A DNA stretch of 47,996 nt. It comes from an uncultured Opitutia bacterium. Its GTDB lineage: Bacteria; Verrucomicrobiota; Verrucomicrobiia; Opitutales; Opitutaceae. Every line of letters starts with the position of its first letter. Within the stretch, counting starts at the first letter, position 1. Of the stretch, positions 1 through 7,883 are shown piece by piece. The DNA is taken from NCBI GenBank assembly GCA_903872425.1, contig CAIQKQ010000201.1, positions 1 to 47,996 of the forward strand, in the 5' to 3' direction. Position numbers and translations under genes: made by a program. The notes under the pieces were generated by a model. The model saw only the letters and a program-made list of their open reading frames with translations, did not search any database and was not told where the DNA came from.

Positions 1-79
1 CAAACACCGCCAGACCCGCGTAGAGCAAAACGCCGAAACGTCCGATGCGCCAGAGGATGCGGCGAAGCAGCGGCTTCAT
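1..79 (-). CDS. Start of an unidentified membrane-associated protein (partial)
   Basis: Only the first 26 codons lie in the window. The ATG is at 79, 13 bases beyond the hisS stop, so the gene probably shares the hisS transcript. The peptide opens with a basic stretch (MKPLLRRILWRIGRFG) followed by a hydrophobic run (VLLYAGLAVF), as in an N-terminal membrane anchor with a cytoplasmic positive end. Many membrane-anchored alpha/beta hydrolases begin this way, but no catalytic residue is visible, so no function is assigned. Confidence 0.5.
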   Translation of the reverse strand, partial: MKPLLRRILWRIGRFGVLLYAGLAVF

Positions 80-92
80 GGCGAGAACACAG

Positions 93-1412
93 CTAGGTTC
101 TCTCGCCCGTCAGTGTGTCGCGCACGGCGGCGAGTATGTCGGCGCGCGGTACCTCGTGCTCGGTGCGCGCGGTGAGGTCACGGATTTTTACGACGCCCTT
201 GGCAAGCTCATCGCCACCGTAGATCAGCGCGAGTCGCGCGCCCGACTCGGCGGCGGCCTTGAACTGCTTGCCGAACGCCAGTTCCTTCAGTGGATAATCC
301 ACCGCGAAGCCCGCCGCACGCAGCGTGTGGATGTCGGAGAACGCAGCGCGCCGCTCCGCCTCGCCCCCGATTACGCAATACACTTCAGGCGCACTCACGA
401 GGGCCGGCGTGAGGCCACGTTGTTCGAGCAGTAGTGCGAAAGTCATGTCGCCGATGGCGAAACCAACGGCGGGTAGGGCAGGGCCGCCGAGTTTTTCCAC
501 GAGATCGTCGTAGCGCCCGCCACCCGCGATCGCGCGCAACTCGCCTTTGCGGTCAAAGGCCTCGAACACGAAGCCGGTGTAATACGCCAGCCCGCGCACG
601 ACGCCGAGGTCCACCTGCACGTAGTCCGCGAGGCCCATCGCCGTGAGGTGGCCGAGGAGTTTTTTCCAGTCAGCTAGGCGGGCGGCGAGTTTTTCGCCGC
701 CGAGTGCGGTGAGCGTGGCTTCGAGCGCGGCGAGAGATTTGATCTCGAGAAACGCGAGCACTTTGTCCTTGAGCGAGGCATCGAGCGGGCCGAACTGCCC
801 AGCGTAGGTTTTGAACGCATCGTCGCCGAGCTTTTCAAACTTGTCCACCGCGCCAAGCACGGCTTGCGCGCGCAGCTTGTCGAGACCGAGCGCCTCAAGA
901 TAATAAAACCACAGGTTGCGGTCGCTTAAGCGCACAAAAAAATCTTGTTCCGTCAGGCCGAAAGCGCGGAGACATTGGATGAGCAGCGCGATCAGCTCGG
1001 TCTCCGCCTCCGGGCCGGATTCGCCGAACAGGTCGGCGTTGAACTGGTGGAAGCAGCGTCCGCGGCCCTTCTGCATCCGTTCGTAACGGAAAAACTCGGC
1101 GATACTGAACCATTTGATCGGGCGCTTGAGCGTACTAGCCTTCTCGCCGACGAGGCGGCAGACGGTGGGCGTCATCTCCGGTCGAAGCGCAACCTCGCGG
1201 CCTCCTTTATCGATGAAGCTGAAAAGCTGCGTCTCGATCTCGTCACCGGACTTGGCGCGGTAGAGGTCGAGGGGTTCGAGTACGGGCGCGTCGTATTCCT
1301 GGAAGCCGAAGGCGCGTGCGGTCTGCCGCCAGACGCGGAAAAGGTGGTTCCGACGCGCGAGGGCGTCGGGGTAAAATTCGCGGAAGCCAGGCAGGGATTG
1401 GAACGAGGGCAT
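93..1412 (-). CDS. hisS: Histidine-tRNA ligase
   Basis: Class II aminoacyl-tRNA synthetase of 439 residues that charges tRNA-His with histidine. The start is placed at the ATG at 1412 because the protein then opens with MPSFQSLPGFREFYP, the usual HisRS beginning, whereas the longer open frame adds 52 unrelated residues. Visible motifs are motif 2 (FRYERMQKGRGRCFHQFN), the histidine-binding segment VRGLAYYTG, GGGRYDDL, and motif 3 (AVGFAIGDMTF). The C-terminal 90 residues fit the HisRS anticodon-binding domain. In the histidine-binding loop Ala stands where E. coli HisRS has Asp (RGLDYY). It is 190 bases downstream of the HU gene, with a strong terminator between, so hisS needs its own promoter or read-through. 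Confidence 0.96.
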   Translation of the reverse strand: MPSFQSLPGFREFYPDALARRNHLFRVWRQTARAFGFQEYDAPVLEPLDLYRAKSGDEIETQLFSFIDKGGREVALRPEMTPTVCRLVGEKASTLKRPIKWFSIAEFFRYERMQKGRGRCFHQFNADLFGESGPEAETELIALLIQCLRAFGLTEQDFFVRLSDRNLWFYYLEALGLDKLRAQAVLGAVDKFEKLGDDAFKTYAGQFGPLDASLKDKVLAFLEIKSLAALEATLTALGGEKLAARLADWKKLLGHLTAMGLADYVQVDLGVVRGLAYYTGFVFEAFDRKGELRAIAGGGRYDDLVEKLGGPALPAVGFAIGDMTFALLLEQRGLTPALVSAPEVYCVIGGEAERRAAFSDIHTLRAAGFAVDYPLKELAFGKQFKAAAESGARLALIYGGDELAKGVVKIRDLTARTEHEVPRADILAAVRDTLTGERT

Positions 1413-1532
1413 GGTAGCGGGCGCCAAGACCTTGCGGCGCGGCGCGGCGCGCGGCGATGAAAAATTTGTGGGCGCGCAGGCAGCGAAAAGGAGGCAGGTG
1501 CGACGGAACGCCCCGCGCCATCTCAAACAAAA

Positions 1533-1555
1533 AGGCCGGCCACACAGGCCGGCCT
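1533..1555 (-). terminator. Rho-independent terminator of the HU gene
   Basis: On the minus strand a perfect 9-bp stem (AGGCCGGCC / GGCCGGCCT) with a TGTGT loop is followed by TTTTTGTTT. It lies 48 bases beyond the HU stop codon and upstream of hisS, so it should end the HU transcript. Confidence 0.88.
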
Positions 1556-1602
1556 GAACTTTTGCCATGTGGGGCTAGGCTCTCACGCCCACGCCGCACG
1601 CC

Positions 1603-1911
1603 TCACAGCTTGGCGATATCGATTTTCTTGATGAGCTGCTTCAAAATTTTCCCTGATTTGAATTTCACCACCGCGCGCTCGGGGATGACGACCTCGGTTT
1701 TTGGCTTGTTGGGGTTGCGGCCCACGCGGGCTTTGCGCTTTTGCACCTCAAGGACGCCAAAGTTGCGCAGCTCGACGTTACGGCCCTTCGCGAGTGCATT
1801 CATGATAATGTCCAGCGTCATTTGCACGGTGGCAACGACTTCTTTCTGAGGAAAGCCGGTTTTCTCGTAAATTTCCAGGACGATCTCTCGTTTGGTTAGG
1901 TTGGTGGACAT
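1603..1911 (-). CDS. HU/IHF-family DNA-binding protein
   Basis: Small basic histone-like protein of 102 residues that binds and bends DNA as a dimer. The family signature is clear at residues 64-88 (GRNPNKPKTEVVIPERAVVKF), including the arm Arg-Asn-Pro that intercalates at bends, and the N-terminal half has the expected helical pattern (LTKREIVLEIYEKTG, a dimer-forming VVATVQMTLDIIMNAL). The C-terminus carries an extra Lys/Ile tail (KQLIKKIDIAKL), so it is slightly longer than the roughly 90-residue family norm. Whether it is HU or IHF-alpha-like cannot be decided by eye. A sigma-70-like promoter lies upstream and a strong terminator downstream, so it is probably a single-gene unit. Confidence 0.93.
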   Translation of the reverse strand: MSTNLTKREIVLEIYEKTGFPQKEVVATVQMTLDIIMNALAKGRNVELRNFGVLEVQKRKARVGRNPNKPKTEVVIPERAVVKFKSGKILKQLIKKIDIAKL

Positions 1912-1964
1912 GGCGGTTTCACCGTGGGGTTGAGGAGGCTAGGATGGCTGGCTAAGTTGTTTGC

Positions 1965-1994
1965 GGTATAGAGTTACGCGGCACAACATAGCAA
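1965..1994 (-). promoter_or_regulatory. Putative sigma-70 promoter of the HU gene
   Basis: On the minus strand TTGCTA (1989-1994) and TATACC (1965-1970) are separated by 18 bases, about 50 bases upstream of the HU ATG. The match is good for such a GC-rich genome, but no transcript data support it. Confidence 0.5.
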
Positions 1995-2068
1995 ATCTTT
2001 AACGCATTCGCGTGCCACTCCATGTGTAACTCTCTAGGGTTCAAACCCTAGGCGGTAGATTTTTTTTT
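1971..2068 (+). other. Structured AT-richer intergenic segment with nested hairpins and a T-run
   Basis: The HU-ubiE spacer of about 310 bases contains three nested or adjacent inverted repeats read on the plus strand: GAGTTAC/GTAACTC (1971-1977 with 2026-2032), enclosing GGCAC/GTGCC (1980-1984 with 2012-2016), then a perfect 6-bp hairpin CTAGGG-TTCAAA-CCCTAG (2034-2051) followed after 8 bases by nine T (2060-2068). This could be a short noncoding RNA with its terminator, or simply operator and promoter DNA for HU. The 6-base loop excludes a tRNA T-arm. Bases 2069-2224 show no further structure or gene. Confidence 0.35.
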
Positions 2069-2224
2069 AGCAATCCTTTCATTTTTCCCATCCCGATTGC
2101 ATATTTTCGAGTAAATTGTCTTCGGAGGCCGGCTCCGTCAGGCAGTGGCGGAATCGCCAGCTGATATCGAACCGCACGTCGCGTTTGACTGTGAGCGCAT
2201 CACACGGTGTCGTGAGCGTTCGCC

Positions 2225-2923
2225 ATGCCTGATTCCACCGCCGTCAATACGATGTTTGCGCGCATCGCCCATCGCTATGATATGGCGAATCGCTTGCTCA
2301 GCGGCGGCGTGGACGGATGGTGGCGCCGTCGGCTTGTCGCTGACGTGCGGGCCGCCGCGCCGCGTGAGGTGCTCGACTTAGCCACGGGCAGCGGCGATGT
2401 CGCGCTCGCTTTGGCCCGCGCGTTGCCGGTGGCGACGCGCGTGACGGGCATGGATTTTTGCGCGCCGATGTTGGTCGAGGCAGAGAGGAAGCGCGCGGCC
2501 GCCAATGGCCTGCGTGCGCAGGTGGAGTTTCGTGCCGGCGACGCGCTCGCGTTGCCGCTAGCCGCCGCCAGTGTGGACGCGATTACCATCGCGTTCGGAC
2601 TCCGCAATCTCGCTGACCGCGCGCGCGGTCTTGCCGAGATGCGTCGGGTGCTGCGGCCGGGCGGGCGGCTGTTCGTGCTGGAGTTTTCGCAGCCGGCAGC
2701 GTGGTTCCGGCCGATATATTTTTTTTACCTGAAAAACATTCTACCAACGCTCGCGGCGTGGGTGACGGGCGACCGCGCGGCCTACGAATATTTGTGCGGA
2801 TCCATCGGGGATTTTCCCGGCCATATGGCATTGGCTGAAGAGATGAGTCGCGCGGGTTTCGCACGCGTGGGTGTGACGCGTATGACGTTCGGCATCGTGG
2901 CACTGCACGAAGGGCAGCTTTGA
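2225..2923 (+). CDS. ubiE: Demethylmenaquinone / 2-polyprenyl-benzoquinol C-methyltransferase
   Basis: SAM-dependent methyltransferase of 232 residues acting late in quinone synthesis at the membrane. It carries the UbiE/MenG marks in order: the N-terminal MFARIAHRYDMANRLLSGG, SAM-binding motif I (VLDLATGSGDVAL), AFGLRNL, and RVLRPGGRLFVLEFSQP. The ATG at 2225 directly precedes the conserved N-terminal block. Whether the substrate is demethylmenaquinone only (MenG) or also a ubiquinone precursor cannot be read from sequence; menaquinone is usual in this phylum. It converges with the IscA-type gene, with a GC-rich hairpin between the stops. Confidence 0.93.
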   Translation: MPDSTAVNTMFARIAHRYDMANRLLSGGVDGWWRRRLVADVRAAAPREVLDLATGSGDVALALARALPVATRVTGMDFCAPMLVEAERKRAAANGLRAQVEFRAGDALALPLAAASVDAITIAFGLRNLADRARGLAEMRRVLRPGGRLFVLEFSQPAAWFRPIYFFYLKNILPTLAAWVTGDRAAYEYLCGSIGDFPGHMALAEEMSRAGFARVGVTRMTFGIVALHEGQL

Positions 2924-2937
2924 CGCAACGTCGATAC

Positions 2938-2960
2938 GCGGCCCGGTGCGTGGCGGCCGC
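2938..2960. terminator. GC hairpin between convergent gene ends (weak terminator candidate)
   Basis: GCGGCC (2938-2943) pairs with GGCCGC (2955-2960) around an 11-base loop, between the stop codons of ubiE (2923) and the IscA-type gene (2963). There is no T-run on either strand, so terminator function is uncertain. Confidence 0.3.
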
Positions 2961-2962
2961 AA

Positions 2963-3280
2963 TCAGTTGAATGACTTCCCGCAGCCGCAGGTGCTTTTGG
3001 CGTTGGGATTTTTGATTTCAAAGCCCTTGCCATGCAGTCCATCATCAAAATCTATGCTTACGCCCGCAAGTAGCGCGAAGCTCGCGGGATCCACCACGAT
3101 GGGCACGCCAGCACTCTCAAGCTCGTGATCGCCGGGCTTTGGCTCATCGAAACTCATGCCATATTGCTGGCCGGAGCAGCCGCCATCGTCGACAAGGAGG
3201 CGGAGGCGTTTCGCGCCGGCGGCAGACTCGGCTTGCATGGCGCGCACGCGAGCGGCGGCGCGGGGACTAAGCGTGATCAT
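2963..3280 (-). CDS. HesB/IscA/ErpA-family iron-sulfur carrier
   Basis: Small A-type carrier of 105 residues that receives or passes on iron-sulfur clusters. The three conserved cysteines are present: Cys35 in GGCSG, and Cys98 and Cys100 in the C-terminal STCGCGKSF. The core IVVDPASFALLAGVSIDF matches the family. The start is taken at the ATG at 3280, three codons inside the longest frame, because MITLSPRAAARV matches the family opening. It stands alone, with no isc or suf genes nearby, so ErpA-like and IscA-like roles cannot be separated. It is divergent from the kinase gene, with a spacer of only about 35 bases. Confidence 0.9.
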   Translation of the reverse strand: MITLSPRAAARVRAMQAESAAGAKRLRLLVDDGGCSGQQYGMSFDEPKPGDHELESAGVPIVVDPASFALLAGVSIDFDDGLHGKGFEIKNPNAKSTCGCGKSFN

Positions 3281-3315
3281 GGCCCACACGATGAGTCAGT
3301 AGGTCGAGTGTGTCA

Positions 3316-4362
3316 ATGGAAGGGCGCAGCGAATTTCGTGCCACGACGCATTTCCCCGCTTGCAAGCGCGACCGAGGGAGTTTTCTGTGCCTTACCCAAG
3401 TGGCCGCCCTAAAACACATTTTCAACGAGCTTCACTATGAGATGACGCGCACCATTGCCGAAGGTGGCATGGGCGTAGTCTATCAGGCGCATCAAAAAGG
3501 GGCGGGTGGCTTCCGCAAGGTCGTTGCCGTAAAACTCATTCGCGAGGAATACTCCACGATTGAGGAGTTTCAGAGCAATTTCATCGGCGAGGCGCGGCTC
3601 GTAGCCGACCTCATCCACACCAACATCGTTCAGACCTACCACCTCGGACAGATTGGTGGGCAATACTTCATGGTCATGGAGTATGTGAACGGCGTGAATC
3701 TCGAGCAGTTCCTTGAGCGCCATCGCACACTCCAAAAGCCCATGCCGGTGGATCTGGCGGCTTTTGTCGTCTCCCGGATCGCGCGCGGCCTGACTTACGC
3801 CCACCAGAAGCGCGACACCGAGGGCCGGCTGCTCGGCATCGTCCACCGCGACATCGGACCCAAGAATATCATGATCGCCTACGAAGGCGACGTGAAGCTC
3901 ACCGACTTTGGCATCGCGAAAGCCCTCGACTTGATGTACAATGAGGAAGGGCAGGTTGTTGCCGGCAAGTTCGAGTATCTTTCGCCGGAACAGGCTGACA
4001 AACGTGTGACCGACGCCCGCGCGGACCTGTTCCCCCTCGGCATAGTGCTCACCGAGTTGCTCCTCGGTCGTAATATTTTCCGCGGCGATGACAGCGAGCA
4101 GTCCCGCGAAAATATTCTCAACCTGCCCATTCCTCTCTTCTCAACGCTGCGTCCCGACATTGATCCCAAGCTTGAGGCTATCATCCAAAAATCACTCCAG
4201 CGCGACCGCGACAAACGCTACCAGACCGCCTACGAAATGATGACGGCGCTAGAGATCTATCTTTATTCCGACGGTTACGGCCCCACCAACGAAAAACTCG
4301 GCGTCTATCTCAAGGAAGTTATGGGCCACCGCGAACACGGCATGTCACCGAAGTTTGCCTGA
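3316..4362 (+). CDS. PknB-type serine/threonine protein kinase, soluble
   Basis: Eukaryotic-type kinase of about 348 residues. Numbered from the ATG at 3316, the glycine loop is AEGGMGVVY (48-56), the ATP-binding lysine is K73 (VAVKLI), the alpha-C glutamate is E92, the catalytic loop is HRDIGPKN (H177-N184), the metal site is DFG (197-199) and the activation-segment end is YLSPEQ (221-226). The residue two after the catalytic Asp is Gly rather than the usual Lys; bacterial relatives often have Ser there (HRDVSPxN), so activity is likely retained. No transmembrane segment, PASTA repeats or sensor domain follow, unlike PknB/PrkC. The start is uncertain: a GTG at 3310 and later codons are possible because the kinase fold begins near residue 40. 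It ends inside the upstream region of rpoN, only 25 bases before that gene's ATG. Confidence 0.9.
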   Translation: MEGRSEFRATTHFPACKRDRGSFLCLTQVAALKHIFNELHYEMTRTIAEGGMGVVYQAHQKGAGGFRKVVAVKLIREEYSTIEEFQSNFIGEARLVADLIHTNIVQTYHLGQIGGQYFMVMEYVNGVNLEQFLERHRTLQKPMPVDLAAFVVSRIARGLTYAHQKRDTEGRLLGIVHRDIGPKNIMIAYEGDVKLTDFGIAKALDLMYNEEGQVVAGKFEYLSPEQADKRVTDARADLFPLGIVLTELLLGRNIFRGDDSEQSRENILNLPIPLFSTLRPDIDPKLEAIIQKSLQRDRDKRYQTAYEMMTALEIYLYSDGYGPTNEKLGVYLKEVMGHREHGMSPKFA

Positions 4363-4387
4363 CGCCGGCCGCGCCAGCCTGCCAGCC

Positions 4388-5866
4388 ATGAGTGGTCCCG
4401 GTTTCAGCCACGAACTCCGCCAGCGCCAGACGCAGTCACTCGTCCTTGCGCCCCAGCTCGTCCAATCCCTGAAAATTTTGCAGGTCGCGGCGCTTGACCT
4501 CCGGTCTGTCATCCAAGAGGAGCTGCAAAACAACCCCACCTTGGAAGAGGTGCTGCCCACCGATGGCGTCAGCCTCGACCAAGAGCGCGACGCCGAGGCT
4601 GCCAGCAATACCGGCGATTCACCCGAAGGTGAGCCCGCCGAGGGCCGCGAGGAAATGGATTTCTCAAAGGAGTTCGAGATCCTGGGCAAGCTTGACCAAG
4701 ACTGGCGCGACCACCTTGCCAACGCCGGTGGCAACCAGCCGCACACCGCTGAGGATGCTGAGCGCCGCCAGCATTTCTTTGACTCGCTTGTCAGCGAGAC
4801 ATCGTTGCAGGAGCACCTGATGGGGCAGGCCGAGCTCGCCGATATCAGTCCGGCGGCCGTCGAGGCCATGCGCCATCTTGTCGGCAGCCTCGACGACCGC
4901 GGCTTTCTCACCCAGACGCCCAACGACCTCGCGCTTCAGTCTGGCCTGCCGCTAGAGGCCATGCAGGAGGCCGTGCGCCTGCTGAAAACCTTCGAGCCAC
5001 CCGGCCTAGGAGCTAAGGACCTCGCCGAGTGCCTGATCCTCCAGCTCCAGGCCAAGGGTCGCGGCGGCTCGCTTGCCGCCCGCATTGTGCGCGACCACTA
5101 TGCACTCCTCACCCGCCGCCGTATCCCCGATATCGCCCGCCGCGTGGGCGTCAGCGTGGAAAAAATTCAAGATGCCATCGCCGAGATCGGCGCGCTCGAC
5201 CCCGCCCCCGGCCGACGCTTTGCCGAGGACAACAACCGCGTGGTTGTCCCCGATGTGACCGTCGAGCCAGACGGCGACGGTTGGAAAATACACCTCAACC
5301 ACGACTACATCCCGCGCCTCCGCATCTCGCCCATTTACCGCGACCTCATTGCCAAGGGGACGCTCTCCAAGCAGGAGGGCCAATATCTACGCGAGCGCAT
5401 CAACTCCGGTAAATTCCTCATCAACTCCATCGCCCAGCGCCAGCAGACCATCGAGCGCATCACCCGCGAGATTCTCAAGGCACAGGCCGGCTTCTTCCAG
5501 CACGGCGTCGCGCAACTCCACCCGCTCACCATGACGCAGATCGCCGATGTCGTCGGCGTCCACGAAACCACCGTCAGCCGGGCCATTGCCAACAAGTTCA
5601 TCAAGACGCCGCACGGCGTCTTTGACTTCAAATTTTTCTTTACCCCTGGTTACCGCGCCGAGGGCGGCGACACGGTTTCCAATACGAGTGTAAAAGAAAT
5701 GATCGCCGACCTGATCGCCGGCGAGGATCGTAGCCACCCATTGAGCGATCAGGAAATCGTCAGCCGGCTGAAAGAAAAAGGCCTGAGCGTCGCCCGTCGC
5801 ACCGTCGCCAAATACCGCGAAGAACTCGGTCTTCTCTCAAGTAACCTTCGCCGCGAATACACGTGA
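4388..5866 (+). CDS. rpoN: RNA polymerase sigma-54 factor
   Basis: Alternative sigma factor of 492 residues that directs RNA polymerase to -24/-12 promoters, which need an AAA+ activator. Region I is recognisable (QSLVLAPQLVQSLKILQ), followed by an acidic linker, the core-binding region, a helix-turn-helix (MTQIADVVGVHETTVSRAI) and the C-terminal RpoN box ARRTVAKYRE at about residues 469-478, all in normal order and length. The ATG at 4388 was chosen over an in-frame TTG at 4355 that lies inside the kinase gene. The close kinase-rpoN arrangement suggests co-transcription. No enhancer-binding activator is encoded in this window. Confidence 0.96.
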   Translation: MSGPGFSHELRQRQTQSLVLAPQLVQSLKILQVAALDLRSVIQEELQNNPTLEEVLPTDGVSLDQERDAEAASNTGDSPEGEPAEGREEMDFSKEFEILGKLDQDWRDHLANAGGNQPHTAEDAERRQHFFDSLVSETSLQEHLMGQAELADISPAAVEAMRHLVGSLDDRGFLTQTPNDLALQSGLPLEAMQEAVRLLKTFEPPGLGAKDLAECLILQLQAKGRGGSLAARIVRDHYALLTRRRIPDIARRVGVSVEKIQDAIAEIGALDPAPGRRFAEDNNRVVVPDVTVEPDGDGWKIHLNHDYIPRLRISPIYRDLIAKGTLSKQEGQYLRERINSGKFLINSIAQRQQTIERITREILKAQAGFFQHGVAQLHPLTMTQIADVVGVHETTVSRAIANKFIKTPHGVFDFKFFFTPGYRAEGGDTVSNTSVKEMIADLIAGEDRSHPLSDQEIVSRLKEKGLSVARRTVAKYREELGLLSSNLRREYT

Positions 5867-5879
5867 GCCGGTGTGTTTG

Positions 5880-5931
5880 AAGCAGGAAACCAGAAAGCCT
5901 AGAATCAGATTGGCTTCTTGGGTTCCTGCTT
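5880..5931. terminator. Long hairpin between convergent rpoN and folE2
   Basis: AAGCAGGAA (5880-5888) pairs with TTCCTGCTT (5923-5931), and the inside nearly pairs further (agaaagcc with ggcttct), giving a long interrupted stem centred between the two stop codons. It could terminate transcription from both sides, though neither flank has a long T-run. Confidence 0.45.
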
Positions 5932-5965
5932 AAACTCGCTCCATGCTCATGGAGTGCTGCTTGTC

Positions 5966-6937
5966 TCAGCACACCAGCGACCCGAAATCCATAAAGTCTG
6001 CCGTGAAGCCGCCTTTTACTCCCTTACAGATCACGCTTACGGCGTCGTGCGAGTGCAGCGACTCAAGGTGCGAGCACGCGATGCGGAAGTCCACCACACG
6101 CCGGTCGGCGTCAAACTCCCGGTAGAGCAGTCGCGCGGCGTCCTCGACGAATTTCAGATACGCCCCGTTCAGCTCGGCGAACGCCTGTTCATCCTCCCGC
6201 TTCACCATCACCTGCGTCTCAGTCTGGAGCGCGGCGAGGCAGTGCGCCTGGATGTCCTCAATCCAAATCTTTTTGCCCTCGGCCTCTTCCAGCGTGACGC
6301 GCGCCTTGCTACGCTGCGAGTGCGGCACGCCGTAGGCCCCACGCGTGTCACGCGCGTGCTCTGTTAGCTCCGCGCTGCACGGGCAGGCCGAAGAATAGAC
6401 AAAGTCGAAATGCACGAACCGCCGGTAGCGCCCGTCGCGTGTCATCACGCCCTCGAACGCCACCTCGTAAAACTGCCAGCCCGACAGCCCGCTTCGCAGG
6501 CTCGGCCGCAACATCGGGTAAGAAAACGCCACCTTCAGCCGTGCGTCCTTTGTGTCCACCTTGCGCAGGTAGGCCTTCAGAATTTTTCCCATCCACTCGC
6601 CCGTCACGATGCCGTTTTTGTGCTCATAAAACGAGCGCATGATGCGGCTCATATTGATGCCCTTTAGCTCCGCTTCCAATGACACCGTGCCGGTCACGCT
6701 GGCCTCCAGTGTCAGCGTCTTGCCGACCTTCGTGCGGATTTTCAGGGGTAGGCGAAAATTATGGATACCGACCTGCTGGATGGGAACGTTGGCACCCTGA
6801 ATGGCATCGTGTGCGGCGCGCATCATATCGGGCAACGAGGCGACGTGCGCCGGGGTCGAGCGAAATTTCTTATCGTAGCGGCGCGCGAGCTTCGCAGGCT
6901 GGCCGCTGCTCGAGTTATGGAGATACATCGGTTTCAT
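5966..6937 (-). CDS. folE2: GTP cyclohydrolase FolE2 (type IB)
   Basis: Converts GTP to 7,8-dihydroneopterin triphosphate, the entry step to folate, biopterin and 7-deazaguanine pathways. The 323-residue protein has the FolE2 features: the segment [11 protein letters not shown] near residue 55, the active-site block [13 protein letters not shown] with cysteines at 185 and 187, and [12 protein letters not shown]. FolE2 is unrelated in sequence to the Zn-dependent FolE1. It lies 51 bases downstream of the PTPS-type gene on the same strand, so the two probably form an operon that supplies and then uses the dihydroneopterin triphosphate. Confidence 0.95.
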   Translation of the reverse strand: MKPMYLHNSSSGQPAKLARRYDKKFRSTPAHVASLPDMMRAAHDAIQGANVPIQQVGIHNFRLPLKIRTKVGKTLTLEASVTGTVSLEAELKGINMSRIMRSFYEHKNGIVTGEWMGKILKAYLRKVDTKDARLKVAFSYPMLRPSLRSGLSGWQFYEVAFEGVMTRDGRYRRFVHFDFVYSSACPCSAELTEHARDTRGAYGVPHSQRSKARVTLEEAEGKKIWIEDIQAHCLAALQTETQVMVKREDEQAFAELNGAYLKFVEDAARLLYREFDADRRVVDFRIACSHLESLHSHDAVSVICKGVKGGFTADFMDFGSLVC

Positions 6938-6959
6938 GGAAAAACGTTTTTGGTTGGGC

Positions 6960-6982
6960 CGGGCGGGTGACGTGACCGCCCG
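6960..6982 (-). promoter_or_regulatory. Intercistronic hairpin between the PTPS-type gene and folE2
   Basis: CGGGCGG (6960-6966) and CCGCCCG (6976-6982) form a 7-bp stem around a GTGACGTGA loop in the 51-base spacer. There is no following U-run on the transcribed strand, so it more likely affects mRNA stability or folE2 translation than termination. Confidence 0.3.
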
Positions 6983-6988
6983 CGCGGT

Positions 6989-7498
6989 TCAGCTACCGTC
7001 GGCGTCGGGGCCGTAAAAATCGGCGAAGTTGCGTGGCGTCTCGTAGAGACGCACGCGGTGCAGCTTGCCAGGCGGCGGGATCAGCGGCGCGATCTCGTGC
7101 CAGAACGCGATGACGAGGTTTTCCGTCGAAGGGATGATACCGCGCAGGAAGTCCACCTCGTCGTTGAGATTGCGGTGGTCGCATTTGTCCACCACGGCGC
7201 GGTGTAGCACGCGCTTCAGTTCGCCGAGGTCCATGATGTAGCCGGTGACCGGATCGGGCCGGCCTTTGAGCGTGACCTCCAGCACATAGTTGTGCCCATG
7301 CCAGTGTGGATTTGTGCAGAGGCCGTATTGTTTCTGGTTCCAGGCGAGGCTGCGCGTGGGATTGTAGAGCCGGTGCGCCGAGTTGAAATGCACCTGCCGC
7401 GTGATGAACACCGTCCCCGCCAGCACACGCGGTGCGGCGGCGCGGGAGGTGCGGACGGGCTTAGCGGCAGACTTGGATTTGGCGGCGGGACGCGGCAT
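6989..7498 (-). CDS. 6-pyruvoyl-tetrahydropterin synthase family protein (PTPS/QueD)
   Basis: Zn-dependent pterin enzyme of 169 residues that acts on dihydroneopterin triphosphate. Zinc ligands are visible as His42 (FNSAHRL) and His67/His69 (WHGHNY), with catalytic Cys61, the Asp107-His108 pair (CDHRNLN) and the substrate-binding Glu126 (PSTEN). The spacing C-x5-HGHNY and the context CTNPHW, together with DPVTGYIMDLGELK, are like the biopterin-pathway enzyme of animals (CNNPNGHGHNY) rather than the shorter C-x3-HGH of E. coli QueD. Product assignment (6-pyruvoyl- or 6-carboxy-tetrahydropterin) is therefore open. The first 25 residues are a basic Ala/Lys-rich extension outside the family fold. 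It is the upstream partner of folE2. Confidence 0.88.
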   Translation of the reverse strand: MPRPAAKSKSAAKPVRTSRAAAPRVLAGTVFITRQVHFNSAHRLYNPTRSLAWNQKQYGLCTNPHWHGHNYVLEVTLKGRPDPVTGYIMDLGELKRVLHRAVVDKCDHRNLNDEVDFLRGIIPSTENLVIAFWHEIAPLIPPPGKLHRVRLYETPRNFADFYGPDADGS

Positions 7499-7883
7499 GG
7501 AGGGTCAGTAAGTAACAACAAATCGCCCCCGGTCAACCCGCGCCGTCGCTTGCAGCCGACTGATCAGTCATCGGGTTGCAAAAACAACAGCATTGCAAGG
7601 GGGCAGTTACCTTGTTTTCTCCAGCAGTCAGAACATAGGCTTGTGCTTACAGCTAGGAGCAGCGCCAACGCTGTCTTTCCTTTGACGAGACGCCAATTCT
7701 CCCGCGTGAGCCAATAGACAATCCATGAGCTACAGTGAACGGCTTGTGCTGTCGCTCAGGCTGCTCCGCCGCTTGCCCATCCATCGCACCAGCCTAGGTC
7801 GCCGCTGAGCTTTGGGTCACCAGGTTTGACGTTTTCGCTTTCAAAATCCTTGCCGCATACGCGCACCCGCATTCATCTCCCGC
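7499..7883. other. 385-base spacer between divergent genes; palindrome near the PTPS-type gene
   Basis: This gap should hold the promoters of the PTPS-folE2 operon (leftward) and of the WalJ-like gene (rightward). It contains a perfect 12-base palindrome GACTGATCAGTC at 7558-7569, about 60 bases upstream of the PTPS start, which could be an operator. I see no convincing gene, tRNA or preQ1 riboswitch. A 27-codon frame at 7725-7808 has nothing to support it. Confidence 0.4.

Noticed and set aside
1999-2017. Sigma-54-like site on the minus strand upstream of HU (TGGCACGCGAATGCG)
   Set aside because: The GG-to-GC spacing is 9 bases, not the required 10, and a better sigma-70-like promoter is closer to the gene.
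2031-2060. tRNA T-arm (GGGTTCAAACCC) near HU
   Set aside because: The stem is palindromic with a 6-base loop and no acceptor, D or anticodon arm can be formed.
7499-7620. preQ1 riboswitch ahead of the PTPS/QueD-type gene
   Set aside because: I could not find the preQ1 aptamer pattern in the leader on the minus strand.
7725-7808. 27-codon frame starting ATGAGCTACAGTG
   Set aside because: No ribosome binding site, no recognised motif and arginine/leucine-rich composition expected by chance at this GC content.
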